From Helicobacter pylori (lineage in GTDB: Bacteria > Campylobacterota > Campylobacteria > Campylobacterales > Helicobacteraceae), in the NCBI RefSeq assembly GCF_001653455.1, contig NZ_CP011486.1, positions 434,001 to 498,000 on the forward strand: a stretch of 64,000 nucleotides of DNA, given 5' to 3'. The position numbers and the translations under genes were made by a program. The notes under the pieces are model-generated. The model saw only the letters and a list, made by a program, of their open reading frames with translations, was not told the origin of the DNA and did not search any database. Below are positions 29,753 through 38,689 of the stretch, piece by piece (positions within the stretch are counted from its first letter, which is position 1; every line of letters begins with the position of its first letter).

Positions 29753-31390
29753 ATGCCTTCAAACGCTCTTACTATTGAAGAAATCGCTCGCTTAATCAAT
29801 GTTTCTCATAGCAGCGTGCATAACTGGATCAAAACCAATCTTTTAGAAAAACTAGAGATTGATCGTAAAATTTATGTCAAAACAAGCTCTTTTTTAGATT
29901 TTTGTCATAATCATTTAGGAAAAAATAAGCTTAACAAATACGCTAACAAATCCTTAAAAGGCACGCATAACCACCAAGAATTGATTTTAAAATACCTAGA
30001 AATATTAGAAAATAGCTCTGATTTGGAAAATTTGGGTTCTTATTATGAAGAAGAGCTTTCTAATACCACCAGAAATTTAGAAGGCATTTACTACACTCCT
30101 AATAAGATCATAGAGCAACTATTCACTCTCCCTAAAGATTTTGATACCTCTCAAGCGGCTTTTTGCGATCCGGCTGTGGGGAGCGGGAATTTCGTCATGC
30201 ATGCTTTAAAACTGGGTTTTAAGGTTGAAAATATCTATGGCTATGATACAGACGCTTTTGCTGTCGCTTTGACTAAAAAGCGCATTAAAGAGCGTTATGA
30301 TTTAGATTGCCCTAATATTGTGCAAAAAGATTTTTTGAGTTTGAAACACACCCCACAATTTGATTGCATTTTCACTAACCCGCCATGGGGTAAGAAATAC
30401 CATCAAAACCAAAAAGAAAATTTCAAACAGCGTTTTAACCTTTCTCAAAGCCTGGATAGCGCGTCGCTCTTTTTTATGGCGAGTTTGGATTGTTTGAAAG
30501 AAAACGCTCATTTAGGGCTATTATTACCGGAAAGTTGTTTGAATATTGATGTGTTTAAAAAAATGCGAGAAATGGCTCTAAAGTTTCAAATTAGAAGCCT
30601 GATTGATTTTAACAAACCCTTTAAATCTCTAATGACTAAAGCTGTGGGTTTAGCGCTTAAAAAAACCCCTAATAAAAATCAAAAAATCTCATGCGTTTAT
30701 CAAAATAAATCATTCAAACGCTCGCCCTCTTCTTTTTTAAACAACCCTAAAAAGATTTTTAATATCCATTGCTCTAGCAAAGAAAATAAGATTTTAGACC
30801 ACCTTTTTTCCATTCCCTATATCACCTTAAAAAATAACGCTCATTTTGCTTTAGGGATTGTTACGGGCAACAATAAAGAAAGATTGCACTCCAAACAAGA
30901 AAAAAATACCATTCCTATTTTTAGAGGTTCAGATATTTTAAAAGACAGATTAAAAGCCCCTAGCCAATTCATTGACGCTGATTTAAAAAATTGCCAGCAA
31001 GTCGCTCCCTTAAGTCTTTATCAAGCTAAAGAAAAAATCGTGTATAAATTCATTTCTTCAAAGCTTGTCTGTTTTTATGACAACAAGCAACGCCTTTTTT
31101 TAAACAGCACAAACATGTTTGTTTTAAAAGAAAATTTCCCTATCAATGCCCATGCGTTAAAAGAATTATTAAACAGCGATTTAATGCAATTTATTTTTGA
31201 ATCGCTTTTTAAAACGCATAAAATTTTAAGAAAAGATTTAGAATGCTTGCCCTTATTTGCACAATTTATTAACGATAATTTTGATGAAAAATTTTATTTA
31301 AAAAATTTAGGGATAGAAAAAAAAGACTCTAAACATTTCACCATCAGGAAAAACCATGCACATCGCTTGTCTTTTGGCGTTAGGGGATAA
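29753..31390 (+). CDS. N6-adenine DNA methyltransferase with N-terminal helix-turn-helix, no adjacent nuclease
   Basis: 545 residues. An N-terminal helix-turn-helix (LTIEEIARLINVSHSSVHNW, about residues 6-25) precedes the methyltransferase core: motif I DPAVGSGNFVMHA, motif IV NPPWGKKY, then a target-recognition C-terminal half. The chosen ATG has no good ribosome site. A well-placed one (AGGATAACC) precedes ATG 29724, which is in another frame (MQKIVFSSG...), so a frameshift near 29745 may have separated the true start. No restriction gene adjoins. Orthologue HP0478; I recall ATTAAT as the reported target, unverified. Its 3' end overlaps the next gene by 35 nt. Confidence 0.85.
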   Translation: MPSNALTIEEIARLINVSHSSVHNWIKTNLLEKLEIDRKIYVKTSSFLDFCHNHLGKNKLNKYANKSLKGTHNHQELILKYLEILENSSDLENLGSYYEEELSNTTRNLEGIYYTPNKIIEQLFTLPKDFDTSQAAFCDPAVGSGNFVMHALKLGFKVENIYGYDTDAFAVALTKKRIKERYDLDCPNIVQKDFLSLKHTPQFDCIFTNPPWGKKYHQNQKENFKQRFNLSQSLDSASLFFMASLDCLKENAHLGLLLPESCLNIDVFKKMREMALKFQIRSLIDFNKPFKSLMTKAVGLALKKTPNKNQKISCVYQNKSFKRSPSSFLNNPKKIFNIHCSSKENKILDHLFSIPYITLKNNAHFALGIVTGNNKERLHSKQEKNTIPIFRGSDILKDRLKAPSQFIDADLKNCQQVAPLSLYQAKEKIVYKFISSKLVCFYDNKQRLFLNSTNMFVLKENFPINAHALKELLNSDLMQFIFESLFKTHKILRKDLECLPLFAQFINDNFDEKFYLKNLGIEKKDSKHFTIRKNHAHRLSFGVRG

Positions 31391-32204
31391 TCTCATCACG
31401 CTTAGCCTTTTAAAAGAAATCGCTTTCAAACAGCAACAACCCCTTAAAATTCTAGGCACTCATTTGACTTTAAAAATCGCCAAACTTTTAGAATGCGAAA
31501 AATATTTTGAAATCATTCCTGTTTTTGAAAATGTCCCTGCTTTTTATGATCTTAAAAAACAAGGCGTTTTTTGGGCGATGAAGGATTTTTTATGGTTGTT
31601 AAAAGCGCTTAAAAAGCACCAAATCAAGCGTTTGGTTTTAGAAAAACAAGATTTTAGAAGCGCTCTTTTATCCCAATTTGTTTCCATAACCACTCCAAAT
31701 AAAGAAATTAAAAATGTTTATCAAAACCGCCAGGAGTTGTTTTCACAAATTTATGGGCATGTTTTTGATAACTCTTCATATTTGATGAGCTTAAAAAACC
31801 CCCAAAAAATTTTAATCAACCCTTTCACAAGAGAAAATGATAGAAATATTTCTTTAGAGCATTTGCAAATCATCTTAAAACTTTTAAAACCCTTTTCTGT
31901 TACGCTTTTAGATTTTGAAGAACGATACGCTTTTTTAAAAGATGAAGTCGCTCGCTATTGCACTAAAACCAGTTTAGAGGAGGTTAAAAACCTCATTTTA
32001 GAAAGCGATTTGTATATAGGGGGGGATTCGTTTTTGATCCATTTAGCTTACTATTTAAAGAAAAATTATTTTATCTTTTTTTATAGGGATAATGACGATT
32101 TCATGCCGCCTAATTGCAAGAGTGAAAATTTTTTAAAAGCCCATAAAAGCCCTTTTATAGAACAGGATTTAGCCAAAAAATTCCGCCATTTGGGGCTATT
32201 ATAA
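31356..32204 (+). CDS. DD-heptosyltransferase of the LPS core (GT9-like)
   Basis: 282 residues, cytosolic face of the inner membrane. It has the two-Rossmann glycosyltransferase layout: N-terminal MHIACLLALGDNLITLSLL resembles the ADP-heptose:LPS transferase start (GDxxxxxPxl), and ILINPFTREND and LYIGGDSFLIHLAYYLKK match the donor-binding half (WaaF has GxDTGxxHLA). Orthologue HP0479, reported to add D-glycero-D-manno-heptose to the core. The start is inside the previous gene's 3' end, with AGGAAAA upstream. Confidence 0.82.
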   Translation: MHIACLLALGDNLITLSLLKEIAFKQQQPLKILGTHLTLKIAKLLECEKYFEIIPVFENVPAFYDLKKQGVFWAMKDFLWLLKALKKHQIKRLVLEKQDFRSALLSQFVSITTPNKEIKNVYQNRQELFSQIYGHVFDNSSYLMSLKNPQKILINPFTRENDRNISLEHLQIILKLLKPFSVTLLDFEERYAFLKDEVARYCTKTSLEEVKNLILESDLYIGGDSFLIHLAYYLKKNYFIFFYRDNDDFMPPNCKSENFLKAHKSPFIEQDLAKKFRHLGLL

Positions 32205-32212
32205 TATTGTGT

Positions 32213-32218
32213 TATACT
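32213..32218 (+). promoter_or_regulatory. Possible -10 box for typA
   Basis: TATACT 31 bp upstream of the typA ATG; a second candidate TATAAT lies at 32200-32205. Confidence 0.45.
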
Positions 32219-32249
32219 TCTAAAATCAATTTTGCTTGTTAGGACATTT

Positions 32250-34049
32250 ATGAAAAATATTAGAAATATCGCTGTAATCGCGCATGTTGATCATGGAAAA
32301 ACCACTTTAGTAGATGGCTTGCTTTCTCAATCTGGCACATTTAGTGAGAGGGAAAAAGTGGATGAAAGGGTGATGGATAGCAATGACTTAGAAAGAGAAA
32401 GAGGTATTACTATTCTTTCTAAAAACACCGCTATTTATTATAAAGACACTAAAATCAATATCATTGACACTCCTGGGCATGCTGATTTTGGGGGCGAAGT
32501 GGAGCGCGTTTTAAAAATGGTGGATGGGGTGTTGCTTTTAGTGGACGCTCAAGAAGGGGTCATGCCTCAAACTAAATTCGTGGTTAAAAAGGCTTTGAGT
32601 TTTGGAATTTGCCCTATTGTTGTGGTGAATAAAATTGACAAGCCTGCCGCTGAACCAGATAGAGTGGTGGATGAAGTTTTTGACTTGTTTGTAGCGATGG
32701 GGGCTAGCGATAAACAATTGGATTTTCCTGTAGTGTATGCTGCTGCTAGAGATGGCTATGCAATGAAAAGTTTGGATGATGAAAAGAAAAATTTAGAGCC
32801 TTTGTTTGAAACGATTTTAGAGCATGTGCCAAGCCCTAGCGGGAGCGTGGATGAGCCTTTGCAAATGCAAATTTTTACGCTTGATTATGATAATTATGTG
32901 GGGAAAATCGGTATCGCTAGGGTGTTTAATGGCTCGGTTAAAAAGAATGAAAGCGTGCTGTTGATGAAAAGCGATGGGAGTAAAGAAAATGGCCGTATCA
33001 CTAAGCTCATAGGTTTTTTAGGGCTGGCTAGGACTGAGATTGAAAACGCTTATGCGGGCGATATTGTAGCGATCGCTGGGTTTAATGCAATGGATGTGGG
33101 CGATAGCGTCGTTGATCCCAATAACCCCATGCCTTTAGATCCCATGCATTTAGAAGAGCCAACGATGAGCGTGTATTTTGCTGTCAATGATTCGCCTTTA
33201 GCCGGTTTGGAAGGCAAGCATGTTACTGCCAATAAATTAAAAGACAGGCTCTTGAAAGAAATGCAAACCAATATCGCTATGAAATGCGAAGAAATGGGCG
33301 AAGGCAAGTTTAAAGTGAGCGGGCGTGGGGAATTGCAAATCACTATCTTAGCCGAAAATTTACGCCGTGAAGGGTTTGAATTTAGCATTTCACGCCCTGA
33401 AGTCATCATTAAAGAAGAAAATGGCGTTAAATGCGAGCCTTTTGAGCATTTAGTGATTGACACGCCTCAAGATTTTAGTGGGGCTATCATTGAGAGATTG
33501 GGCAAAAGAAAAGCCGAGATGAAAGCGATGAATCCCATGAGCGATGGCTATACAAGGTTGGAATTTGAAATTCCTGCAAGGGGGCTTATTGGTTATAGGA
33601 GCGAGTTTTTGACGGACACTAAAGGCGAAGGCGTGATGAATCATAGCTTTTTGGAATTCCGCCCTTTTAGCGGGAGCGTGGAATCGCGCAAAAATGGGGC
33701 TTTAATTAGCATGGAAAATGGCGAAGCGACCGCTTTTTCCCTTTTTAATATCCAAGAAAGAGGCGTGCTTTTTATCAACCCCCAAACTAAGGTTTATGTG
33801 GGCATGGTTATTGGCGAACACAGCCGGGATAATGATTTAGATGTCAATCCCATCAAATCCAAACATTTAACCAACATGAGAGCGAGCGGGAGCGATGATG
33901 CAATCAAACTCACCCCGCCTAGGACTATGGTGCTAGAAAGAGCGTTAGAATGGATTGAAGAAGATGAGATTTTAGAAGTTACGCCTTTGAATTTAAGGAT
34001 TAGGAAAAAGATTTTAGACCCCAACATGAGGAAAAGGGCGAAAAAATAA
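32250..34049 (+). CDS. typA: Ribosome-associated GTPase TypA/BipA
   Basis: 599-residue translational GTPase that helps ribosome assembly under stress. G1 AHVDHGKTT (about residues 10-18), switch region [10 protein letters not shown]3 [12 protein letters not shown]4 NKID, then EF-G-like domains and the BipA C-terminal domain. ATG 32250 is chosen because it starts [17 protein letters not shown] as in relatives. The last 115 bp is duplicated at 35717-35831 around an RM unit. Orthologue HP0480. Confidence 0.96.
   Translation: MKNIRNIAVIAHVDHGKTTLVDGLLSQSGTFSEREKVDERVMDSNDLERERGITILSKNTAIYYKDTKINIIDTPGHADFGGEVERVLKMVDGVLLLVDAQEGVMPQTKFVVKKALSFGICPIVVVNKIDKPAAEPDRVVDEVFDLFVAMGASDKQLDFPVVYAAARDGYAMKSLDDEKKNLEPLFETILEHVPSPSGSVDEPLQMQIFTLDYDNYVGKIGIARVFNGSVKKNESVLLMKSDGSKENGRITKLIGFLGLARTEIENAYAGDIVAIAGFNAMDVGDSVVDPNNPMPLDPMHLEEPTMSVYFAVNDSPLAGLEGKHVTANKLKDRLLKEMQTNIAMKCEEMGEGKFKVSGRGELQITILAENLRREGFEFSISRPEVIIKEENGVKCEPFEHLVIDTPQDFSGAIIERLGKRKAEMKAMNPMSDGYTRLEFEIPARGLIGYRSEFLTDTKGEGVMNHSFLEFRPFSGSVESRKNGALISMENGEATAFSLFNIQERGVLFINPQTKVYVGMVIGEHSRDNDLDVNPIKSKHLTNMRASGSDDAIKLTPPRTMVLERALEWIEEDEILEVTPLNLRIRKKILDPNMRKRAKK
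33934..34048 (+). repeat. Direct repeat, copy 1 (3' end of typA)
   Basis: 115 bp at the end of typA repeated at 35717-35831 with a single mismatch (GTTAG here, GTTGG there). The two copies bracket the RM pair 34065-35620. Confidence 0.95.
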
Positions 34050-34064
34050 ATAGAATTTTTTGGA

Positions 34065-34994
34065 ATGCATGCGGATTTATTCAACCAAAACGCTAGTAAA
34101 AAAGATGTTTTTTTGTACAATTTACGCTCTAGTAATGGGCGTTACAAACGCTACATAAAAGCCCCTTTAAGATATGGTGGGGGCAAGTCTTTAGCTGTAG
34201 GGTTAATAGTTGAATATATACCTAATAATGTGCGTAGGATCATTAGCCCTTTTATAGGTGGAGGAAGCGTAGAAATTGCATGCACAGCAGAATTAGGTTT
34301 AGAAGTATTAGGCTTTGATATTTTTGATATTTTAGTGAATTTTTATCAAGTGTTGCTCAAAGACAAACAAGTTCTTTATGATAATTTGCTCTCTTTAGAA
34401 CCTACGCAAGAAACTTACAACACTATCAAACAAGAGTTAAAAGCCCATTATAAAAAAGAATGCGTTTTAGACCCTTTAATTTTGGCTAGAGATTATTACT
34501 TTAACTTTAATTTAAGCTATGGGCCGGGATTTTTAGGGTGGATGAGTAAAATTTATACTGATAAACAACGCTATCTAAACGCCCTTTTAAAGATTAAAGA
34601 TTTTAACGCCCCTAGTTTAAAGGTAGAATGTTCTAGTTTTGAAGAAGTTTTGCTCGCTTATCCTAATGATTTTTTCTATCTTGACCCTCCTTATGTGTTA
34701 GAAAATTCTAAAATGTTTAAGGGGATTTATCCTATGCGTAATTTTCCTATCCACCACAATGGTTTTAAACATGAAGTATTAGCTCACATGTTAAAAAGGC
34801 ATAAAGGACCATTTATTTTAAGCTATAATGACTGCGAATTCGTAAGGAATGCTTATAAGGATTTTAAAATTTTAGAGCCATCTTGGCAATACACTATGGG
34901 ACAAGGCGAAACCAGAATGGGTAAAAATCGTTTAGAAAGAGGCGACAATAATCATGTTAAACAATCTCATGAATTATTGATTATCAAGGAGTAA
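34065..34994 (+). CDS. Type II N6-adenine DNA methyltransferase (Dam/D12 class)
   Basis: 309 residues. Motif order of the alpha class: SAM site begins APLRYGGGKS (about residues 33-42), then PFIGGGSVEI, and catalytic DPPY in FYLDPPYVLENSKMF (about residues 205-219). Specificity is not readable. It lies 15 nt after typA and 2 nt before a putative nuclease gene; the pair is flanked by a 115-bp repeat of typA, so it is a mobile RM unit. Orthologue HP0481. Confidence 0.88.
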   Translation: MHADLFNQNASKKDVFLYNLRSSNGRYKRYIKAPLRYGGGKSLAVGLIVEYIPNNVRRIISPFIGGGSVEIACTAELGLEVLGFDIFDILVNFYQVLLKDKQVLYDNLLSLEPTQETYNTIKQELKAHYKKECVLDPLILARDYYFNFNLSYGPGFLGWMSKIYTDKQRYLNALLKIKDFNAPSLKVECSSFEEVLLAYPNDFFYLDPPYVLENSKMFKGIYPMRNFPIHHNGFKHEVLAHMLKRHKGPFILSYNDCEFVRNAYKDFKILEPSWQYTMGQGETRMGKNRLERGDNNHVKQSHELLIIKE

Positions 34995-34996
34995 AA

Positions 34997-35620
34997 ATGC
35001 ATATCAGTGAAGTCAAAACTGCCTTTAAAATCGCTGATGTAGAATATGTAAAAGACAGCACAAAGTTAAATTTCAACTATCTTAAAGATTTAAAAGATGA
35101 GAACAATCAATCTTTGCCTAAAAGTATTTTAACGCAAAATGTGGCTAGAGTGTATTTAATTGTAGTGGATGGTGAAATTAAAAAAATCGGTGGCTCTCAA
35201 GCGGATGGAGGGATTAAAAGCACGCTCAATATTTATAGAGATGGAGGAGTCAAAGGGAGACCTAGCATCAGAAGTTTTGGCGTGTGGTATTTTCTTTATC
35301 ATACGATACTCACAGGGGCTAAAATAGAATTTTATATGATTTATCAGCCTAATTTTGAAACTCAAGTGAAAGGCTTGTTTGGTTTTCATGCAATCAAAGA
35401 CGCGAGTATCAGCTATAAACTTTTAGAGCAAGCTTGCCTGACGGATTATAGAAACAGTAGTGATGACGCATTACCTGAATGGAATGTGCAAGAACAGGGC
35501 AAAGATTGGCCAAATGACATTAAAGATGAGCATGCCTATATCACTCAAGAAGCTCAAAATATAGAAAAAGTCGTCCATAGAAAAGCGATTGACAAACCTG
35601 GCGGAAACTTAAAAGATTAG
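34997..35620 (+). CDS. Putative type II restriction endonuclease (GIY-YIG-like)
   Basis: 207 residues, 2 nt after the methyltransferase. A segment ARVYLIVVDGEIKKIGGS (about residues 49-66) resembles the VY-x8-11-IG core of GIY-YIG nucleases; an arginine follows in NIYRDGG and a helix with glutamate (YKLLEQACLTDYRN) could supply the metal-binding residue. This fold is used by restriction enzymes such as Hpy188I. Position beside a methyltransferase is the main support; the fold is a by-eye inference. Orthologue HP0482, usually hypothetical. Confidence 0.6.
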   Translation: MHISEVKTAFKIADVEYVKDSTKLNFNYLKDLKDENNQSLPKSILTQNVARVYLIVVDGEIKKIGGSQADGGIKSTLNIYRDGGVKGRPSIRSFGVWYFLYHTILTGAKIEFYMIYQPNFETQVKGLFGFHAIKDASISYKLLEQACLTDYRNSSDDALPEWNVQEQGKDWPNDIKDEHAYITQEAQNIEKVVHRKAIDKPGGNLKD

Positions 35621-36155
35621 GGCAATAGTTTTAACCTAATCTCCAATTAAGCTATTTTAAAAAATTAAATAAAGATTTCTATAATTGGAGAGATTATTCA
35701 TGCGCTCTCTAGCTTTTAGAAAGAGCGTTGGAATGGATTGAAGAAGATGAGATTTTAGAAGTTACGCCTTTGAATTTAAGGATTAGGAAAAAGATTTTAG
35801 ACCCCAACATGAGGAAAAGGGCGAAAAAATAGCCAACTTCAAACGCATTTTTGAAAAAAATATGATTGGGGGGTTAAGGCATCGCAAAATACCCCCTATT
35901 TTGTGGGTTTTGTGTAAAACGATAAAATGCGATGGCAAAATGCGATGATCGGATAGAGTTTTAAACTCATTTAAGTCATGCTTAACAATAAAAAAGATAA
36001 GATGAATCACTTTTTGAACGCTAATTAAAATTTCATTTACTGCTTATTATCTAAAAAATGCCGTTAAGATGTAAAGTAGCTGTATCAATTTTATCAACCT
36101 TAGTTTCAAAATGAAAAATTTAAAATAGGCGATAGCCTTAGTGAAAGGATAATTA
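35621..36155. other. Intergenic region between RM unit and proP, with typA repeat
   Basis: 535 bp. It contains copy 2 of the typA 3' end, a GGGGGT/ACCCCC hairpin (35869-35874 and 35891-35896) followed by TATTTTGTGGGTTTTG that may have been the original typA terminator, and the ribosome site of proP. No gene seen. Confidence 0.6.
35717..35831 (+). repeat. Direct repeat, copy 2 (displaced typA 3' end)
   Basis: Non-coding copy of the last 38 codons of typA, 114 of 115 bases identical to 33934-34048, ending in TAG where typA has TAA. Marks the far edge of the inserted RM unit. Confidence 0.95.
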
Positions 36156-37541
36156 ATAAAACATTTAAGCAAAAAAGAGATAAAAACCTTAGGGTTATCT
36201 TCACTTGGTGGGACTTTGGAATTTTATGATTTTATTATCTTTGTATTTTTTACAAGTATCATTGCCAAACACTTTTTCCCGAACACGCTTAGCCCTATTT
36301 GGTCTGAAATTAACACTTATGGTATCTTTGCTGCAGGTTATCTAGCGCGCCCGCTTGGTGGCATAGTGATGGCCCACTTTGGGGATAGATTTGGTCGTAA
36401 AAACATGTTCATGCTCTCTATTTTATTGATGGTAATCCCAACCTTTATGCTAGCTTTGATGCCAACTTTTGATCATTTTGTAAGTTTTGGCATTAATAGT
36501 ATGGGACTTGCCCCTGAAAACGCCCATTATCTTGGTTACATAGCCCCTATTTTTTTAGTGTTTGTTAGAGTTTGTCAAGGCGTTGCTGTGGGTGGCGAAT
36601 TGCCTGGCGCTTGGGTTTTTGTCCAAGAACATGCTCCGCAAGGGCAAAAAAACACTTTTGTAGGGTTTTTAACGGCTTCTGTAGTTTCTGGGATTTTGCT
36701 TGGGAGTCTAGTTTATATCGGGATTTATATGGTTTTTGACAAGGCTGTTGTTGAAGATTGGGCTTGGAGGGTTGCTTTTGGGCTTGGAGGGATTTTTGGT
36801 ATCATTTCTGTTTATTTGAGACGCTTTTTAGAAGAGACTCCTGTTTTTCAGCAAATGAAGCAAGATAATGCCTTGGTTAAATTCCCGCTTAAAGAGGTGT
36901 TTAAAGACTCTCTTTTTGGTATATTGGTATCCATGCTTATCACTTGGGTTTTAACTGCTTGTATTTTGATTTTTATCCTTTTTGTTCCCAATTTTACCCT
37001 TATGCATCCCAATTTTAATTTCACTCCTTTTGAAAAAACCTATTTTCAAATTTTAGGGCTTGTTAGTATTGTAAGTTCTATTATTTTAACAGGGTTTTTA
37101 GCCGATAAAATCAAACCACACAAAGTTTGTATGGTTTTTAGTGTGGCCTTTGGCTTTTTTGGTTTTTTATTCTTTAAAGAATTTTATTCTAATGCGCCAA
37201 GTTTAGTCAATACCATAGTTCTATACTTTTTGGCTTGCTTTTGCGCTGGTATTATGAATTTTTGTCCCATTTTTATGAGCGATGTGTTTAGCGCTAGAAT
37301 CCGTTTTAGTGGGATTTCCTTTGCTTATAACATAGCCTATGCTATAACCGCTGGCTTTACCCCTCAACTTTCAAGCTGGCTAAACGCAAAAGCTATAGCA
37401 GCACCTGAAAGTTTGCAAAGTTATGGTTTGAGCTTTTATATTTTTGTGGTCGCTTTAATTGCCTTTATCACATCGCTTTTAATGGCGCCAATTTACAACC
37501 AATCTAGTAATACCCAACACGAAGTGTCGCCCATAGCATGA
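36156..37541 (+). CDS. proP: ProP-like MFS proline/betaine (or dicarboxylate) transporter, start codon altered
   Basis: MFS symporter of the metabolite:H+ family with 12 membrane helices; the family loop DRFGRK (GDRFGRKNMF) and RVCQGVAVGGELPGAWVF are present. The conserved N-terminus IKHLSKKEIKTLGLSSLGGT is open in frame from 36156, but the first codon is ATA, after AAAGGATAA at a normal distance. The first standard start is TTG 36216, which would remove the part leading into helix 1. So translation may be weak. The stop overlaps the next ATG. HP0936 in 26695, located elsewhere there. Confidence 0.8.
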   Translation: MKHLSKKEIKTLGLSSLGGTLEFYDFIIFVFFTSIIAKHFFPNTLSPIWSEINTYGIFAAGYLARPLGGIVMAHFGDRFGRKNMFMLSILLMVIPTFMLALMPTFDHFVSFGINSMGLAPENAHYLGYIAPIFLVFVRVCQGVAVGGELPGAWVFVQEHAPQGQKNTFVGFLTASVVSGILLGSLVYIGIYMVFDKAVVEDWAWRVAFGLGGIFGIISVYLRRFLEETPVFQQMKQDNALVKFPLKEVFKDSLFGILVSMLITWVLTACILIFILFVPNFTLMHPNFNFTPFEKTYFQILGLVSIVSSIILTGFLADKIKPHKVCMVFSVAFGFFGFLFFKEFYSNAPSLVNTIVLYFLACFCAGIMNFCPIFMSDVFSARIRFSGISFAYNIAYAITAGFTPQLSSWLNAKAIAAPESLQSYGLSFYIFVVALIAFITSLLMAPIYNQSSNTQHEVSPIA

Positions 37542-38689
37542 AAGAAGCGCAAACTTTTGAGCAATTCAATCAAAAATTAGCCGATTTTTATGCAGACCGT
37601 ATTTATCCAAAATCTAAGTTTAAAATAGGTAACTTGTATAAAGTAGCAGATATTTTTTGTGGTGCTGGAGGGTTGAGCTATGGCTTTTCTATGCACCCTT
37701 ATTTTGAATTGATATGGGCTAATGATATAGACAAGGACGCTATTTTAAGCTATCAAGCCAATCATAAAGAGACACAAACCATCTTATGCGATATTGCACA
37801 ACTTGATTGCCATAATTTACCGCGCATTCCAATTGATATTCTACTAGGCGGACCGCCATGCCAGAGCTACTCCACGCTTGGCAAAAGAAAAATGGATGAA
37901 AAAGCGAATCTGTTTAAAGAATATTTGCGGCTCTTAGATTTAGTGAAACCAAAAATATTTGTTTTTGAAAATGTGGTGGGTTTGATGTCTATGCAAAAAG
38001 GGCAATTATTCAAACAAATTTGTAACGCTTTTAAAGAGAGAGGTTATATTTTAGAGCATGCCATTTTAAACGCCCTAGATTATGGTGTGCCTCAAATGAG
38101 AGAGCGAGTGATTTTAGTAGGTGCACTTAAAAGTTTTAAACAAAAATTCCACTTCCCTAAACCCACAAAAATGCATTTTTCTCTAAAAGACGCTTTAGGG
38201 GATTTACCACCCATTCAAAGCGGTGAAAATGGCGATGCTTTGGGTTATCTTAAAAATGCGGATAATGTTTTTTTAGAATTTGTGCGGAATTCTAAAGAAT
38301 TAAGCGAGCATAGCAGTCCTAAAAACAATGAAAAACTGATAGAAATTATGCAAACGCTAAAAGACGGGCAGAGTAAAGACGATTTGCCAGAAAGTTTACG
38401 CCCCAAAAGCGGCTATATTAATACCTACGCTAAAATGTGGTGGGAAAAACCAGCCCCCACTATTACAAGAAATTTTTCTACCCCAAGCAGTTCTAGGTGT
38501 ATCCATCCAAGAGACTCTAGAGCGTTAAGTATTAGAGAGGGGGCAAGATTGCAAAGCTTTCCTGATAATTATAAATTCTGTGGGAGTGCTAGCGCTAAAA
38601 GATTGCAAATCGGTAATGCCGTGCCGCCTTTATTGAGTGCAGCACTCGCTCATGCTGTCTTTGATTTTTTAAGGGGTAAAAATGTTTGA
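37538..38689 (+). CDS. Type II DNA (cytosine-5) methyltransferase
   Basis: 383 residues with all main C5 motifs: I VADIFCGAGGLSYGF (about residues 38-52), IV GGPPCQSYSTLG with the catalytic cysteine, VI FVFENVVGL, VIII PQMRERVILVGA and X RLQIGNAVPPLLS. ATG overlaps the proP stop; the next ORF starts within its last 8 nt. The first 35 residues precede motif I and may belong to an alternative upstream start. Orthologue HP0483; specificity not read from sequence. A fragment of it is repeated at 39446-39651. Confidence 0.93.
   Translation: MKEAQTFEQFNQKLADFYADRIYPKSKFKIGNLYKVADIFCGAGGLSYGFSMHPYFELIWANDIDKDAILSYQANHKETQTILCDIAQLDCHNLPRIPIDILLGGPPCQSYSTLGKRKMDEKANLFKEYLRLLDLVKPKIFVFENVVGLMSMQKGQLFKQICNAFKERGYILEHAILNALDYGVPQMRERVILVGALKSFKQKFHFPKPTKMHFSLKDALGDLPPIQSGENGDALGYLKNADNVFLEFVRNSKELSEHSSPKNNEKLIEIMQTLKDGQSKDDLPESLRPKSGYINTYAKMWWEKPAPTITRNFSTPSSSRCIHPRDSRALSIREGARLQSFPDNYKFCGSASAKRLQIGNAVPPLLSAALAHAVFDFLRGKNV

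Noticed and set aside
29724-29795. 24-codon ORF with good ribosome site ahead of the adenine methyltransferase
   Set aside because: Not listed as a gene: it overlaps the methyltransferase and is better read as its displaced start; treated as a finding.
33050-33463. 137-residue minus-strand ORF
   Set aside because: Lies wholly inside typA on the opposite strand and reflects typA codon pattern.
34065-35620. Transposon carrying the RM pair
   Set aside because: No transposase or terminal inverted repeats; the 115-bp direct repeats are gene-derived and far longer than transposon target duplications.
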